Source: JAAXHH01 sp965225915 (GTDB lineage Bacteria; JAAXHH01). From it: a DNA stretch of 64,000 nt. Within the stretch, counting starts at the first letter, position 1; each line of letters starts with the position of its first letter. The translations under genes were made by a program, and so were the position numbers. The notes beneath the pieces were generated by a model. It was not told where the DNA came from, searched no databases, and saw nothing but the letters and a program-made list of their open reading frames with translations. Where the stretch lies: assembly GCA_965225915.1 (NCBI GenBank), contig OZ245326.1:1240001-1304000 (forward strand), read 5' to 3'. This document shows positions 16,379-25,000 of this stretch, one piece after another.

Positions 16379-18265
16379 CTACGTCCATTCATGCAGGGAA
16401 TGCCCCTGGCCGGGAAACCAGATCCAGTCTACGACAAACCCGAGAAAAACCCCTGCGCTGTACCCTACGAGTACACCCCAGGCAAAGGGTTGCGCCCGGC
16501 GGTAGGCCGTCACTCCGCCGATGCGCAGCAGGAGCATCTTGATCAACCAGGCCATGAAGAGGGAGAACATGAGCAGCCTGGTCACGTCGGCGAAGGCCAC
16601 GGTGAATCCGACAGGCGCCAGGGGCCAGCCGGGAAACCGATGGGTCAGGGCCGTCATGAGCAGCATGATAACGCCGCCCAGGGCCATGAACAGGAACTCG
16701 GGCGGTTGCAGCTGGTCGGCGTTGCGAATCCACCGCACGATATCGTCGTAGTAGGACTCGTTGATGCCGCCGAAGGCGTCGCGCGTACCAAAGTTATACG
16801 CGCCGATGGTCGTATTCCCGATGTATATCGTGTATATGACGGAAGTCAGCATGCTGATCACGAAGGTGACGGTCATGAGACCGAGCATCCCCCTCTTGTC
16901 CTGGTGCAGGTCGGACATCACCTTGTCGGACTGGGCGATCGTGCCGATGGCGATGCCCCGCCAGTTCCGTGCGTAGGCGGATCCCAGACCCAGGGTGGTC
17001 AGGCTCTGGGGGTCGATGTTTCCAGACCCAATGGTCATTATGGTGAAATGATGGGCGTTTACCGGCAGATCTAGGAAGGCCAGGCCCGTCTGGGCGATAA
17101 TCCGTGCCGTACCCAGGTACAACACGAAGAGAAACAGCAGGTACACGGGCACCAATTGCCAGGACAGCCCCGAACCCACCAGCCAGGCGACCAGGTACAC
17201 CACGCTGCCCGCCAGTCCCAGCACGGCCAGGCGATAGGACATCAACTCTGTCGGCGGCTGCTTCCCGCCGCGCACAGCCTGTCGAAAGACGTCGGCGATC
17301 TGCTCGCGGGCCGTCCACAGGTGCCAGAAGACGAATACGATGAACCCGCCGAAGAACTGGGCCTTGACCACGGCGTTCGCCCCCACGGGGCTGCCGGAAT
17401 ACTGGAGTCCTATGCTGTCGAGTACGCCGCCTTCCAGCACGCCGGAGAGGGCGAAGAACCACAGGCTGAAGGTGATCTCGAGAGGCGCCAGGAAAGCGAA
17501 GCACAGGGCATAGATGTTGATGCTGATCTTGATGGCCAGGGCGCCCTGCATCACGGTCAGCATGCTGTGGTAGAGCGAACCGATGGGTATCGGTGGGATC
17601 GAACCCCAGAAGGCGGATATGTTCCATATCATCAGGGCCAGCGTCGCGCCGAAGCCGACCTGGAACATGCGGTCGTAAACGAAAGTGGGGAAAGTCCTAG
17701 TGGTCCCCACATCCTGCCGGATCAGGTCGACGGCCATGCGCACCAGTGGAAAGGCGAGGCGCTCGTGGGCCACCCACGTCCTGCGCATGATCGTGGACAT
17801 GCAGGCGCCCATTAAGAACAGCACCACGAACAGGGTCAGCCACCAGAACATGGGCGGAAGCCAGGGTCCCCAGATGATATCGTTGGTTCCGTCGGGCATC
17901 CCTTCGTAGAACCAGACCAGCGTGTTGCCCTGGCCATTGACCAGTAGCCAATCCGGCAGGTACTGGTGGAACGTGGCGGCCCACTGGTTTTCCGGCCGGG
18001 CGAAATAGTACGGCGTAGCGATGACCCCCATGAGGTAGGCGACCATGACCTTTCCCGGAACGAGAGAGGACACGAACATCATCACGAAGACCAGGGCCAG
18101 TTCGCTTCCGTTCAGTATCCAGGAAGGCTTCCAGGTTCGTAGTGTAGGGTTGACAACGAACAGGAGGAAGAAAAACGGAATCAGGACCGCGATGGGAAGA
18201 TGGCCCATCGTCATGCGAGAGGATTGTACGAGAAAGGAGCCGTAGGGGACCCAGATATTGATCAC
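16379..18265 (-). CDS. Polytopic membrane protein, DUF6785/DUF6784-like
   Basis: At 628 residues from GTG 18265 it has about a dozen or more hydrophobic helices. Loops include NGQGNTLVWFYEGMPDG and MRRTWVAHERLAFPLVRMAVDL, typical of the DUF6785 family common in Planctomycetes-like and candidate-phylum genomes. Function is unknown. The fold may relate to oligopeptide-type transporters. The true N-terminus is probably longer: in-frame codons before GTG 18265 read VPCAVILGLALAVV, a helix, back to a stop, with no start codon. ATGs at 18339 and 18348 lie in another frame, suggesting a 1-base error or frameshift. It converges with the DapA-like gene. Confidence 0.7.
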   Translation of the reverse strand: MINIWVPYGSFLVQSSRMTMGHLPIAVLIPFFFLLFVVNPTLRTWKPSWILNGSELALVFVMMFVSSLVPGKVMVAYLMGVIATPYYFARPENQWAATFHQYLPDWLLVNGQGNTLVWFYEGMPDGTNDIIWGPWLPPMFWWLTLFVVLFLMGACMSTIMRRTWVAHERLAFPLVRMAVDLIRQDVGTTRTFPTFVYDRMFQVGFGATLALMIWNISAFWGSIPPIPIGSLYHSMLTVMQGALAIKISINIYALCFAFLAPLEITFSLWFFALSGVLEGGVLDSIGLQYSGSPVGANAVVKAQFFGGFIVFVFWHLWTAREQIADVFRQAVRGGKQPPTELMSYRLAVLGLAGSVVYLVAWLVGSGLSWQLVPVYLLFLFVLYLGTARIIAQTGLAFLDLPVNAHHFTIMTIGSGNIDPQSLTTLGLGSAYARNWRGIAIGTIAQSDKVMSDLHQDKRGMLGLMTVTFVISMLTSVIYTIYIGNTTIGAYNFGTRDAFGGINESYYDDIVRWIRNADQLQPPEFLFMALGGVIMLLMTALTHRFPGWPLAPVGFTVAFADVTRLLMFSLFMAWLIKMLLLRIGGVTAYRRAQPFAWGVLVGYSAGVFLGFVVDWIWFPGQGHSLHEWT

Positions 18266-18399
18266 TACGGCCAGCGCCAGGCCCAGAATGACGGCGCACG
18301 GGACAGGCCGCCGGGTCGCGGGATGTGAAAGCCAGACATATCAGTCATGTTTTGTGGCTTAGGTTAAATTGGCAAAACAATCCCACGATTTAGACTAGG

Positions 18400-18427
18400 G
18401 TAATAGGTATTGTGGGTGGGATGTAAA
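18400..18427 (-). promoter_or_regulatory. Possible promoter for the DUF6785-like gene
   Basis: On the minus strand TTTACA (complement of 18422-18427) is separated by 16 bases from TATTAC (complement of 18400-18405) in an AT-rich stretch. Otherwise 18266-18506 shows nothing recognisable. Confidence 0.3.
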
Positions 18428-18506
18428 GGAACCGTAAATAGCGCTGCCGGATCGGTCATAGGTACGGTCAAACCTATCATTTGCTGTAATTGTAGTTCGG
18501 ATTCTA

Positions 18507-19010
18507 TCAGGTATTGCGTTTGGTGGGCTCAATGTGTTGAACTTCCAAACTAAGTTCAGCTTCTAGCTTTGATGCCACAAGTGACCGATGACAGGCATCA
18601 GGATTTTTTTCAACACAGAAGAAAGCTACAATCTCAGCATCGTCTTCAAGGTCGGATACAAAGTTATTGGAATCGAACTTTGAAAGACATTCAGAGTGGT
18701 ACGCTTCGATGAACGAATCGCCCAACGACTTTCGTTCGCGCTTTAAGGTATGTGTCACTTTGTCTATTTCAGTCTGTTTATCACGAATTGCTTTTGTGGG
18801 TGCAAGATCTCTGCGATGTAGATATCGGATTCCTGACTTTGACAATTGATCCTGTAAATACAAACTATTGACAAAAGCATATGTGGCACCACGCATACCT
18901 CGACGATTACGAATATCGCAGAAGGTGTCTACTTTAGCTTTACGTAGTTCACCAAAAAAACAGGATTCATCGAACCCGTATACACCTATTGTGACTATTT
19001 TCTTAATCAT
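18507..19010 (-). CDS. DUF488-family protein (short, divergent)
   Basis: The domain starts at ATG 19010 (MIKKIVTIGVYGFDE), giving 167 residues. An in-frame ATG at 19106 would add 32 residues and overlap the upstream gene by 35 bases. DUF488 hallmarks are visible: FCDIRNRRGMRG in place of the usual DVR-x-x-P-x-S-R segment, and FFCVEKNPDACHRSLVA, the conserved Cys and Cys-His-Arg motif. DUF488 proteins are presumed nucleic-acid or nucleotide acting enzymes, but their reaction is unknown. It is the last gene of a three-gene AT-rich minus-strand cassette. Its base composition is unlike the GC-rich flanks, indicating transfer. Confidence 0.75.
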   Translation of the reverse strand: MIKKIVTIGVYGFDESCFFGELRKAKVDTFCDIRNRRGMRGATYAFVNSLYLQDQLSKSGIRYLHRRDLAPTKAIRDKQTEIDKVTHTLKRERKSLGDSFIEAYHSECLSKFDSNNFVSDLEDDAEIVAFFCVEKNPDACHRSLVASKLEAELSLEVQHIEPTKRNT

Positions 19011-19071
19011 ACAAGAACTTTCAAAGACCCAATTCGTGTATCGAATAACAGCGGAGGCTCTCTTCTGACTA

Positions 19072-19644
19072 CTATGGATATCTCTTTTTTGATCTATATC
19101 CGCCATTCACTGGAACCCCATCTAACCCAAAAGACATCTGTCGCCCACGACCAGACACTCGTTCTATTACCTTTTCATGTGAAACCAGATTGTTATTCTC
19201 GTCAATGTGCAATGTCTTGATTTTCCTTTCACCTATTAATGTCTCTCCTATCAACTTACTTCTGTGACAGTTCTCGGGCTTTCCCTCACTACACATGAGT
19301 GCAACCACCTCTTGTCGTTCGAAAGCTTTACAAAGCCGGTCTATTCCACTTCTGTAGAAATCGGTTTTCCGCACCTTACTATAATCGACTTTCCCTTCAT
19401 TATCATTGAGAGATGGTCCTTTGGGCCGTCCTCCCAACTCATCTCCCAAAAACACATATCGAATGTTGTGCCTACTCAGTTGCTTTGAAAGTATTGTTTT
19501 TGAGAACTCAGGTTTATAACGGGAAAAGGGTACCGATCTCACGTCAATCAGGTATTCAATCCCATGCTGTTTTATCACTTCAATAAACTCTTCCAACGAG
19601 CGATTTCCGTAACCTATAGTGTAGATCGGGATTTTGTCTTCCAT
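19072..19644 (-). CDS. DUF488-family protein (classical form)
   Basis: The 190-residue protein begins IPIYTIGYGNRSLEEFI and contains LIDVRSVPFSRYKPEFS, LGDELGGRPKGP and MCSEGKPENCHRSKLI. These are the full DUF488 signature with DVRS, the basic SRY/F patch and the Cys/Cys-His-Arg cluster that probably forms the active site. AGGAGA stands about 8 bases upstream of ATG 19644. It lies 95 bp after the dual-OB gene and 61 bp before its shorter paralogue on the same strand, so the three likely form one operon. Biochemical function is unknown. Confidence 0.85.
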   Translation of the reverse strand: MEDKIPIYTIGYGNRSLEEFIEVIKQHGIEYLIDVRSVPFSRYKPEFSKTILSKQLSRHNIRYVFLGDELGGRPKGPSLNDNEGKVDYSKVRKTDFYRSGIDRLCKAFERQEVVALMCSEGKPENCHRSKLIGETLIGERKIKTLHIDENNNLVSHEKVIERVSGRGRQMSFGLDGVPVNGGYRSKKRYP

Positions 19645-19739
19645 CTTACATCTCCTGCCACTGAGTTTTTCAGACTTACAGAAGCTTTTTAGCTATTATT
19701 CACATGTAGTCGTTATCTCTTAAAGAAAACGAATAATCC

Positions 19740-20333
19740 TTAATAAACACCCGAAATCTGAAGAAAACAACGTTCGGGTAACTGGTCATCAGCTTCATCC
19801 GGTTTAAACCACCTAGCAAGGGAAACTCTAACAAGCCTCCCCTTGTTAATCTGTTGCGGTGGATTTTCTACACCTACGTACTTCATTCGAAATCGAAGAT
19901 ACCTGTAATATGGTTCGCTGGACTGATAAATCAAGTTCCTGTCTGGTATCCAAAATCCAACGCTAACCATTGGCAAATCATCTTGTTGAACATAGCGACT
20001 TCCTGACGCCGTGGATCTAGTTTTACCGTCAAATACCTCAGACACGCCACCCACCCACGGTTTTGTCCATTTCGGTAGGTTTTCTGCCAACTCAGAAAGT
20101 GTGTACATGAACCGAGCTTGCGTAACAATTACGTTCTCTACATGTGGGGGAGTATGGTTGGAACAGGGGTAGTAGGACACGTCCCACACTTGACCGATTT
20201 CAAATGGTGTATCAACTGGCAGAAATGGGTATTCTGGATTTGTTGTTAAGCGTAAGTTTGAACGATCTTTAGCAAGAGCACCGACACAAAATGCTTTGCC
20301 TGCGTGGGTTTTTGAGACAATTAGACAACGCAT
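19740..20333 (-). CDS. Dual-OB-type domain protein associated with DUF488 genes
   Basis: The 197-residue product from ATG 20333 begins MRCLIVSKTHAGKAFCVGAL. It continues with RLTTNPEYPFLPVDTPFEIG, VWDVSYY, and a C-terminal beta-rich half with YRYLRFRMKYVGV and SLARWFKPDE. The N-terminal CLIVSKT-x-x-G start and beta-rich layout resemble the dual-OB-fold domain found beside predicted nucleic-acid-modifying or conflict genes. I assign it by resemblance only. An upstream in-frame TTG (20378) adds 15 unlikely residues. It is first in the AT-rich cassette with two DUF488 genes. A duplicated fragment of its own coding sequence lies just upstream. Confidence 0.6.
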   Translation of the reverse strand: MRCLIVSKTHAGKAFCVGALAKDRSNLRLTTNPEYPFLPVDTPFEIGQVWDVSYYPCSNHTPPHVENVIVTQARFMYTLSELAENLPKWTKPWVGGVSEVFDGKTRSTASGSRYVQQDDLPMVSVGFWIPDRNLIYQSSEPYYRYLRFRMKYVGVENPPQQINKGRLVRVSLARWFKPDEADDQLPERCFLQISGVY

Positions 20334-20388
20334 TGGAATATTGGAGATTTGAGTAGGTTGGTTTGTATTGATAATCAATACGATACGG

Positions 20389-20469
20389 GTTCTCTACATG
20401 TGGGGGAGTAAGGTTTAGTAGGACACGTCCCACACTTGACCGATTTCAAATGGTGTATCAACTGGCAGA
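20389..20469 (-). repeat. Duplicated fragment of the dual-OB gene
   Basis: Bases 20389-20410 and 20417-20469 repeat 20133-20154 and 20171-20223 of the dual-OB gene with essentially full identity, in the same orientation. The intervening 16 bases of the original are replaced by 6. The fragment abuts the IS256 remnant, suggesting a lost second copy of the gene. Confidence 0.85.
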
Positions 20470-21762
20470 CATTGAATTTGAAACGACGGGTCTGTCACGG
20501 ATTTTGTGTAACTGACTGTTTCATGTGATGGGCACTCTGTCTTCGTACCGATGAACTGGTGCGGCCGCCCAGTGGACAATGGGCCGGGTCCATGGGTAGA
20601 GCATTCGTGGGGAAAGCGCCTTTGGTCTTGATGATGCAGTCCCCGGTTCATGGATTCGATGGCATTGGTAGTGTAGATGATCTCCTGTGGGAAGGCGAAG
20701 AACGGGGTCAGATGGTCCCAGTGTCTGCGCCATAGCCGGCTGATCGTGGGATATTGCTTATCCCAGTGTTCGGCAAAGCGATCCAAAGCGGCCTCGGCCT
20801 GCTCCAAGGTAGCGGCCTGGTATATCACCCGGAGATCCTTGGCCACCTGCTTACGGTGTTTCCACGTAGGTCAGGCTGTTACGCACCATGTGTACGATGC
20901 AGAGTTGCACCTGGGTCCTGGGATACACCGTCTCTATGGCCTGCGGAAAGCCCGACAGGCCGTCGCAGCAGGCGATGAAGATATCAGCAACGCCCCGGTT
21001 CTTCAGTTCGGTCAGTACGTGGAGCCAGAACTTTGCCCCTTCGTTCTGCTCGATCCAGAGCCCCAGGAGTTCCTTGTCGCCGCGCAGGTTAACGCCCAGG
21101 GCCAGGTAGACCGCCTTGTTCCGTATGGTGCCGCTGTCACGTATCTTGACGAACAGGGCATCCAGGAACAGGATCGGATAGACCTCATCCAGGGGCCGCG
21201 ACTGCCAGGCCAGGACCTCGTCGGTTACGGTGTCGGTGATCCGCGAGACCAGTTCGGGCGAGATGGCCACTCCGTAGAGATCTTCGATGTGGCCCTGGAT
21301 ATCGCGGGTGCTCATGCCCCTTGCGTACATGGAGATGATCTTGTCGTCGATCCGGCCAACGCGTCTGGTACTTGCGGATCAGCTTGGGATAGCCCTCGCG
21401 GTCCCGGGGGATCTCTACCGGCAGATCGCCCTTGTCGTCCTTGAGCGTCTTGGTGGTCTTGCCGTTGCGACTGTTGCCGCGGTTCCTGCCATCGGGGGCA
21501 TGCTTCTCGTAGCCGAGATGATCGGTGAGCTCGGTTTCCAGGATCCGTTCGGCCATGCGCTTCTTCATGCGCTTGAGCAGGCCGTCTTCGCCGAACAGGT
21601 CCTCGGCGTCCACCCCGTCTTCCATGAGCTCATCCAAAAGACGGTCGATCTTACTTGAGGGTTTTCTTTCTCTGGCCATAGCACTTCCTCCTTGTGAGCA
21701 AGATACAGGCTATTGCCAGCGTTCAATCTCGAGCAAAGTAACATTGACATTGAATTTGAAAC
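20468..21762 (-). mobile_element. IS256-family insertion sequence remnant
   Basis: A 17-bp direct repeat (GACATTGAATTTGAAAC) occurs at 20468-20484 and 21746-21762 and brackets a 1.26-kb segment holding a broken IS256/Mutator-type transposase. The segment's left interior begins with GGGTCTGTCACGGATTTTGT, like an IS256 terminal repeat. I cannot find its inverted partner at the other end, so that end may be lost. A 17-bp repeat is longer than the 8-9 bp duplication usual for the family. Confidence 0.7.
20521..21679 (-). pseudogene. IS256-family (Mutator-type) transposase, frameshifted
   Basis: Family segments appear in order but in several frames. From ATG 21679 come MARERKPSSKIDRLLDELM and TELTDHLGYEKH. 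After a shift near 21350 come MYARGMSTRDIQGHIEDLYG, ILFLDALFVKIRDSG, ACCDGLSGFPQAIETVYP (catalytic Asp) and CIVHMVRNSLTYV. After a break near 20850 come WRRHWDHLTPFFAFPQEI and IYTTNAIESMNRGL. A further shift is needed to reach the C-terminal VHWAAAPVHRYEDRVPIT. With at least three frame changes the transposase is inactive. Confidence 0.88.
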
Positions 21763-22068
21763 TGCCAGACAAAAAAACAGGTACACTGTAGATAGCTGCC
21801 CCTACTTTGATCAGTCTAAAACGTCTGGTATGTCTTGGAATTCGCTTGAACCGGCGTTGCAAACTTTTTATATTGCTCTGTTCAAGCATGCATATGATCA
21901 CAACGCTCGGAACAAATGCGACAGCGAGGTCCTCACAAGGGTTCCGGGCATTCCCATGTACACCTGCGGAGTCAGAGGCGGAAGCGGCGGAGAGCCGCGG
22001 TCATTTCTGCGCGGTAAAACTGGTTTGTGAACGGGGATTTGCCAGGACCAGACAGGGGTAAACGACGC
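21763..22068. other. Non-coding stretch upstream of the FtsX fusion gene
   Basis: This stretch lies between the IS remnant and the next gene. Its first half is AT-rich and its second half returns to GC-rich host-like composition. A 105-codon open frame overlaps it, but it has no recognisable product and no ribosome binding site. I see no clear promoter or terminator. Confidence 0.5.
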
Positions 22069-25000
22069 ATGTGGTCGAAGATAAAGGCGGGGATCGGAAT
22101 CACCATCGCGGTGCTGATGTTGTCGTCGGTCACCATCTTCCATCCCAGGGATATTACCGAAAATATCCTGATGAAACTGATTTCCCTTCCCGAACCCCAG
22201 GAGGTTCAGCCATTTCTGGGGCACGACCGTCCGTTGGCGGAGGCATTGGAAGCGGTCAGCGCAGAGTCGATCGAGAACACGGTGCGGGAACTCTCCTCCT
22301 ACCCGTCCAGGGTAGTAGGTTATGCTGGCGCCGATTCGGCCTATGAGTATATCAGGCAGCAGTTCGAGGACATCGGCCTGCAGGACATCCGCACCGAGGT
22401 CTTTCCCGTAACGGTACCCATCGACAAGGGTTCCAGGTTAACAGTGCTGGAAACGGGCGAGGAGATTCCGCTCTACTCCCTTTGGCCCAATCACGTACGC
22501 ACGCCCACCACGCCCCGCGAAGGGCTTACCGGTCCAATCTTCTACGGCGGCAAGGGGGAATTCGGCGAATTCAACGGGTACGACATAGAGGGAAGCATCG
22601 TACTCATGGATTTCGATTCGGATGACCGATTCATCAACGCCCGGATGCTCGGCGCCAGCGCGGTCATCTTTTTCGACAACGGACGTGTGACCCGTAGCGA
22701 GGCGGAACGCAAATTTCTTGGCCTTCCGCTGAACGTGCCCCGCTACTGGGTCGAAAAAGCCCACGTACCCGGTCTGCTGGCCCTGGCCGAACCCGGGACG
22801 AACAGGGTGAATGTACAGGCCCGGATGGAATGGGAGGTCGCGGAAGCAAAGAACATTTTCGGGTGGATACCCGGTCTCGACGAAGACATTCCGAACGCCA
22901 GGGACGAAACTCGCACGAAATGGAAAGACTACACGATCGTCATCGAGTCGTTCTACGACGCGATGTCGGTCGTCCCGGGTCTGGCCCCCGGCGCGGAAAG
23001 TGCCACCGGCGTGGCCGCGCTGCTGGAGGTCGCCAGGGCGGTCAAGCGCTACAGCCCGAAGTACTCCGTGGTCATCCTGGCCACTTCCGGCCATTTCATG
23101 GGACTGGAAGGCGTGCACAACTGGCTGTACCGGCACGGCAGGACGAGCAATTACTTCATGTCGAAGATCCCCGAGGAGGACAAGATCGATTTTGACATAT
23201 TCTTCGGCCTCGACCTTTCCAGTCACGAATCCCGTATCGGCAGTTTTGCCTTCGGCACCTTCGACAACGCCGCGTGGGCGACCAACCATTACATCAAGAA
23301 CATCTTCGCGCCCTATTCGAGGAAATTCGCGGGCTACATCCAGGAAGCCTTCGGGGCCGGCGCCGACTCGGCCCGGTATATCAACGCCATTGTACCGCCG
23401 CAGAGAACCTGGAAGGACTTCATGCCCGTCAAACTGGGCCTGGACAGCGAAGCCGTCACCTTCTTCGGCAAGAAGGGCATGTCCTTCGTCACACCAAACG
23501 GGACGCGGGGACTGGTGGACACCCCCCACGATCGCTTCGAGTCGGTCGACATCGCCAATATCACCGAGCAGGCGCGGTCTCTCGCGGTCATGCTCGCCCG
23601 GGCCACCACCGACGGCGAACTGTTCGAGGAAACCAAGCTCAAGATACAGGACACGGCCCATGACATGGCCGGAACGGTCTACGAATTCGACCGGGACGTC
23701 AACTTCTTCGTGCCCAAGAAACCCATTCCCGGCGCGCTGGTCACCTACTACAAGAGCCTGACCAACACGGGCGTGCGCGGCATCCTGATCACCAAGGCCG
23801 ATTCCCTCGGACGCTTTGCCTTCCGCCCATTGAAACAACAGAAAGGGCCGATTCGGCTTCGGTCCTACGCACTCGATGAGGACGGCGAGATCATTTACGC
23901 CCCGGATCGAGGCCAGGAAGGGGACAAGACCTTTCCGCTCAACGCCGCCAGCAGCGCCTCGGAGAATACCACCCTGCAAATCGTTTTCCGTGCCCGGGCC
24001 CTGGACGTATACGAGATCATCGACTCCCGTTACCTGACCGCGCTCGACCAGTTGACCGTCCTGGCGCAAAACGATGCCGAACCCCAGTGGTACGGACACA
24101 GCTATATAGCAAGCCAGAGCGGAGCCGAAGGACGCACCGTCCCCGCGGCGGTCGTTTTCGCCAAGTCGGGACAGCGTCTCAAGCTGCTCATGAGCACCAG
24201 CCTCTTCGGCGTGAAATACCTGCTGACCAACGCGCCGGATTCCTTTTTGAAAAATCCGGTCGAACCCAGCCAGGTGACCCTCGAACTCCTAGAAGAAGCC
24301 CAGGGCCAGGGCTACCTGATCGATGAAGGGCTGATCGTCAATCCTTCCTACCAGGGTACGAGGGACATGTGGGTCGTGGATGACGTACGGCTGAAGCAGC
24401 TGGCTCGTTACGGCGTGGAGAACCAGCGCATCGCCCAGTTGCACGAAGATGCGCGCGTCGCCCTTCTCGAGGCGGAGGAGCACCTGCAAAACAGGGAATA
24501 CGACGCCTTTATTTCCAAATCGCGCGAAGCCTGGGGTCTCGAAGCCCGGGGGTATCCGGAAGTCAAGGCCACGGCCGATGATACGGTCAAGGGCGTGATC
24601 TTCTACTTCATCCTGCTCCTGCCTTTCTCCTTCTTCATGGAACGCCTGGTTTTCGGGTTTCCAACAATCAACAAGCGGATATTCGGCTTCGCTGTTTTCT
24701 TTGTCTCGGTTTTTCTCCTGCTGCAGCTGGTTCACCCAGCCTTCAAACTGAGCACTTCACCCTACATCATCTTCCTGGCCTTCGTCATCTTCGCGTTGGG
24801 GACGACCGTGCTGATCATCATCCTTTCCAAGTTCAACCAGGAGGTGCAGAAGATCAAGCGTGCGCAGACCGGTATGCACGAGGCCGACATCGGCCGGTTG
24901 AGCGCCACGGCAGTCGCCCTTTCGCTGGGCGTTTCCAACCTGCGCAAACGTAAAGTGCGCACGGCCCTCACGGCGGCCACCATCACGCTGCTGACCTTCA

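Noticed and set aside
21713..22030. 105-codon open frame between the IS remnant and the FtsX fusion
   Set aside because: It starts inside the IS remnant end, crosses a composition change, and has no recognisable product.
22438..24099. 553-codon open frame on -, antisense to the FtsX fusion
   Set aside because: Same reasoning: no recognisable motif, while the + frame holds coherent domains across the whole stretch.
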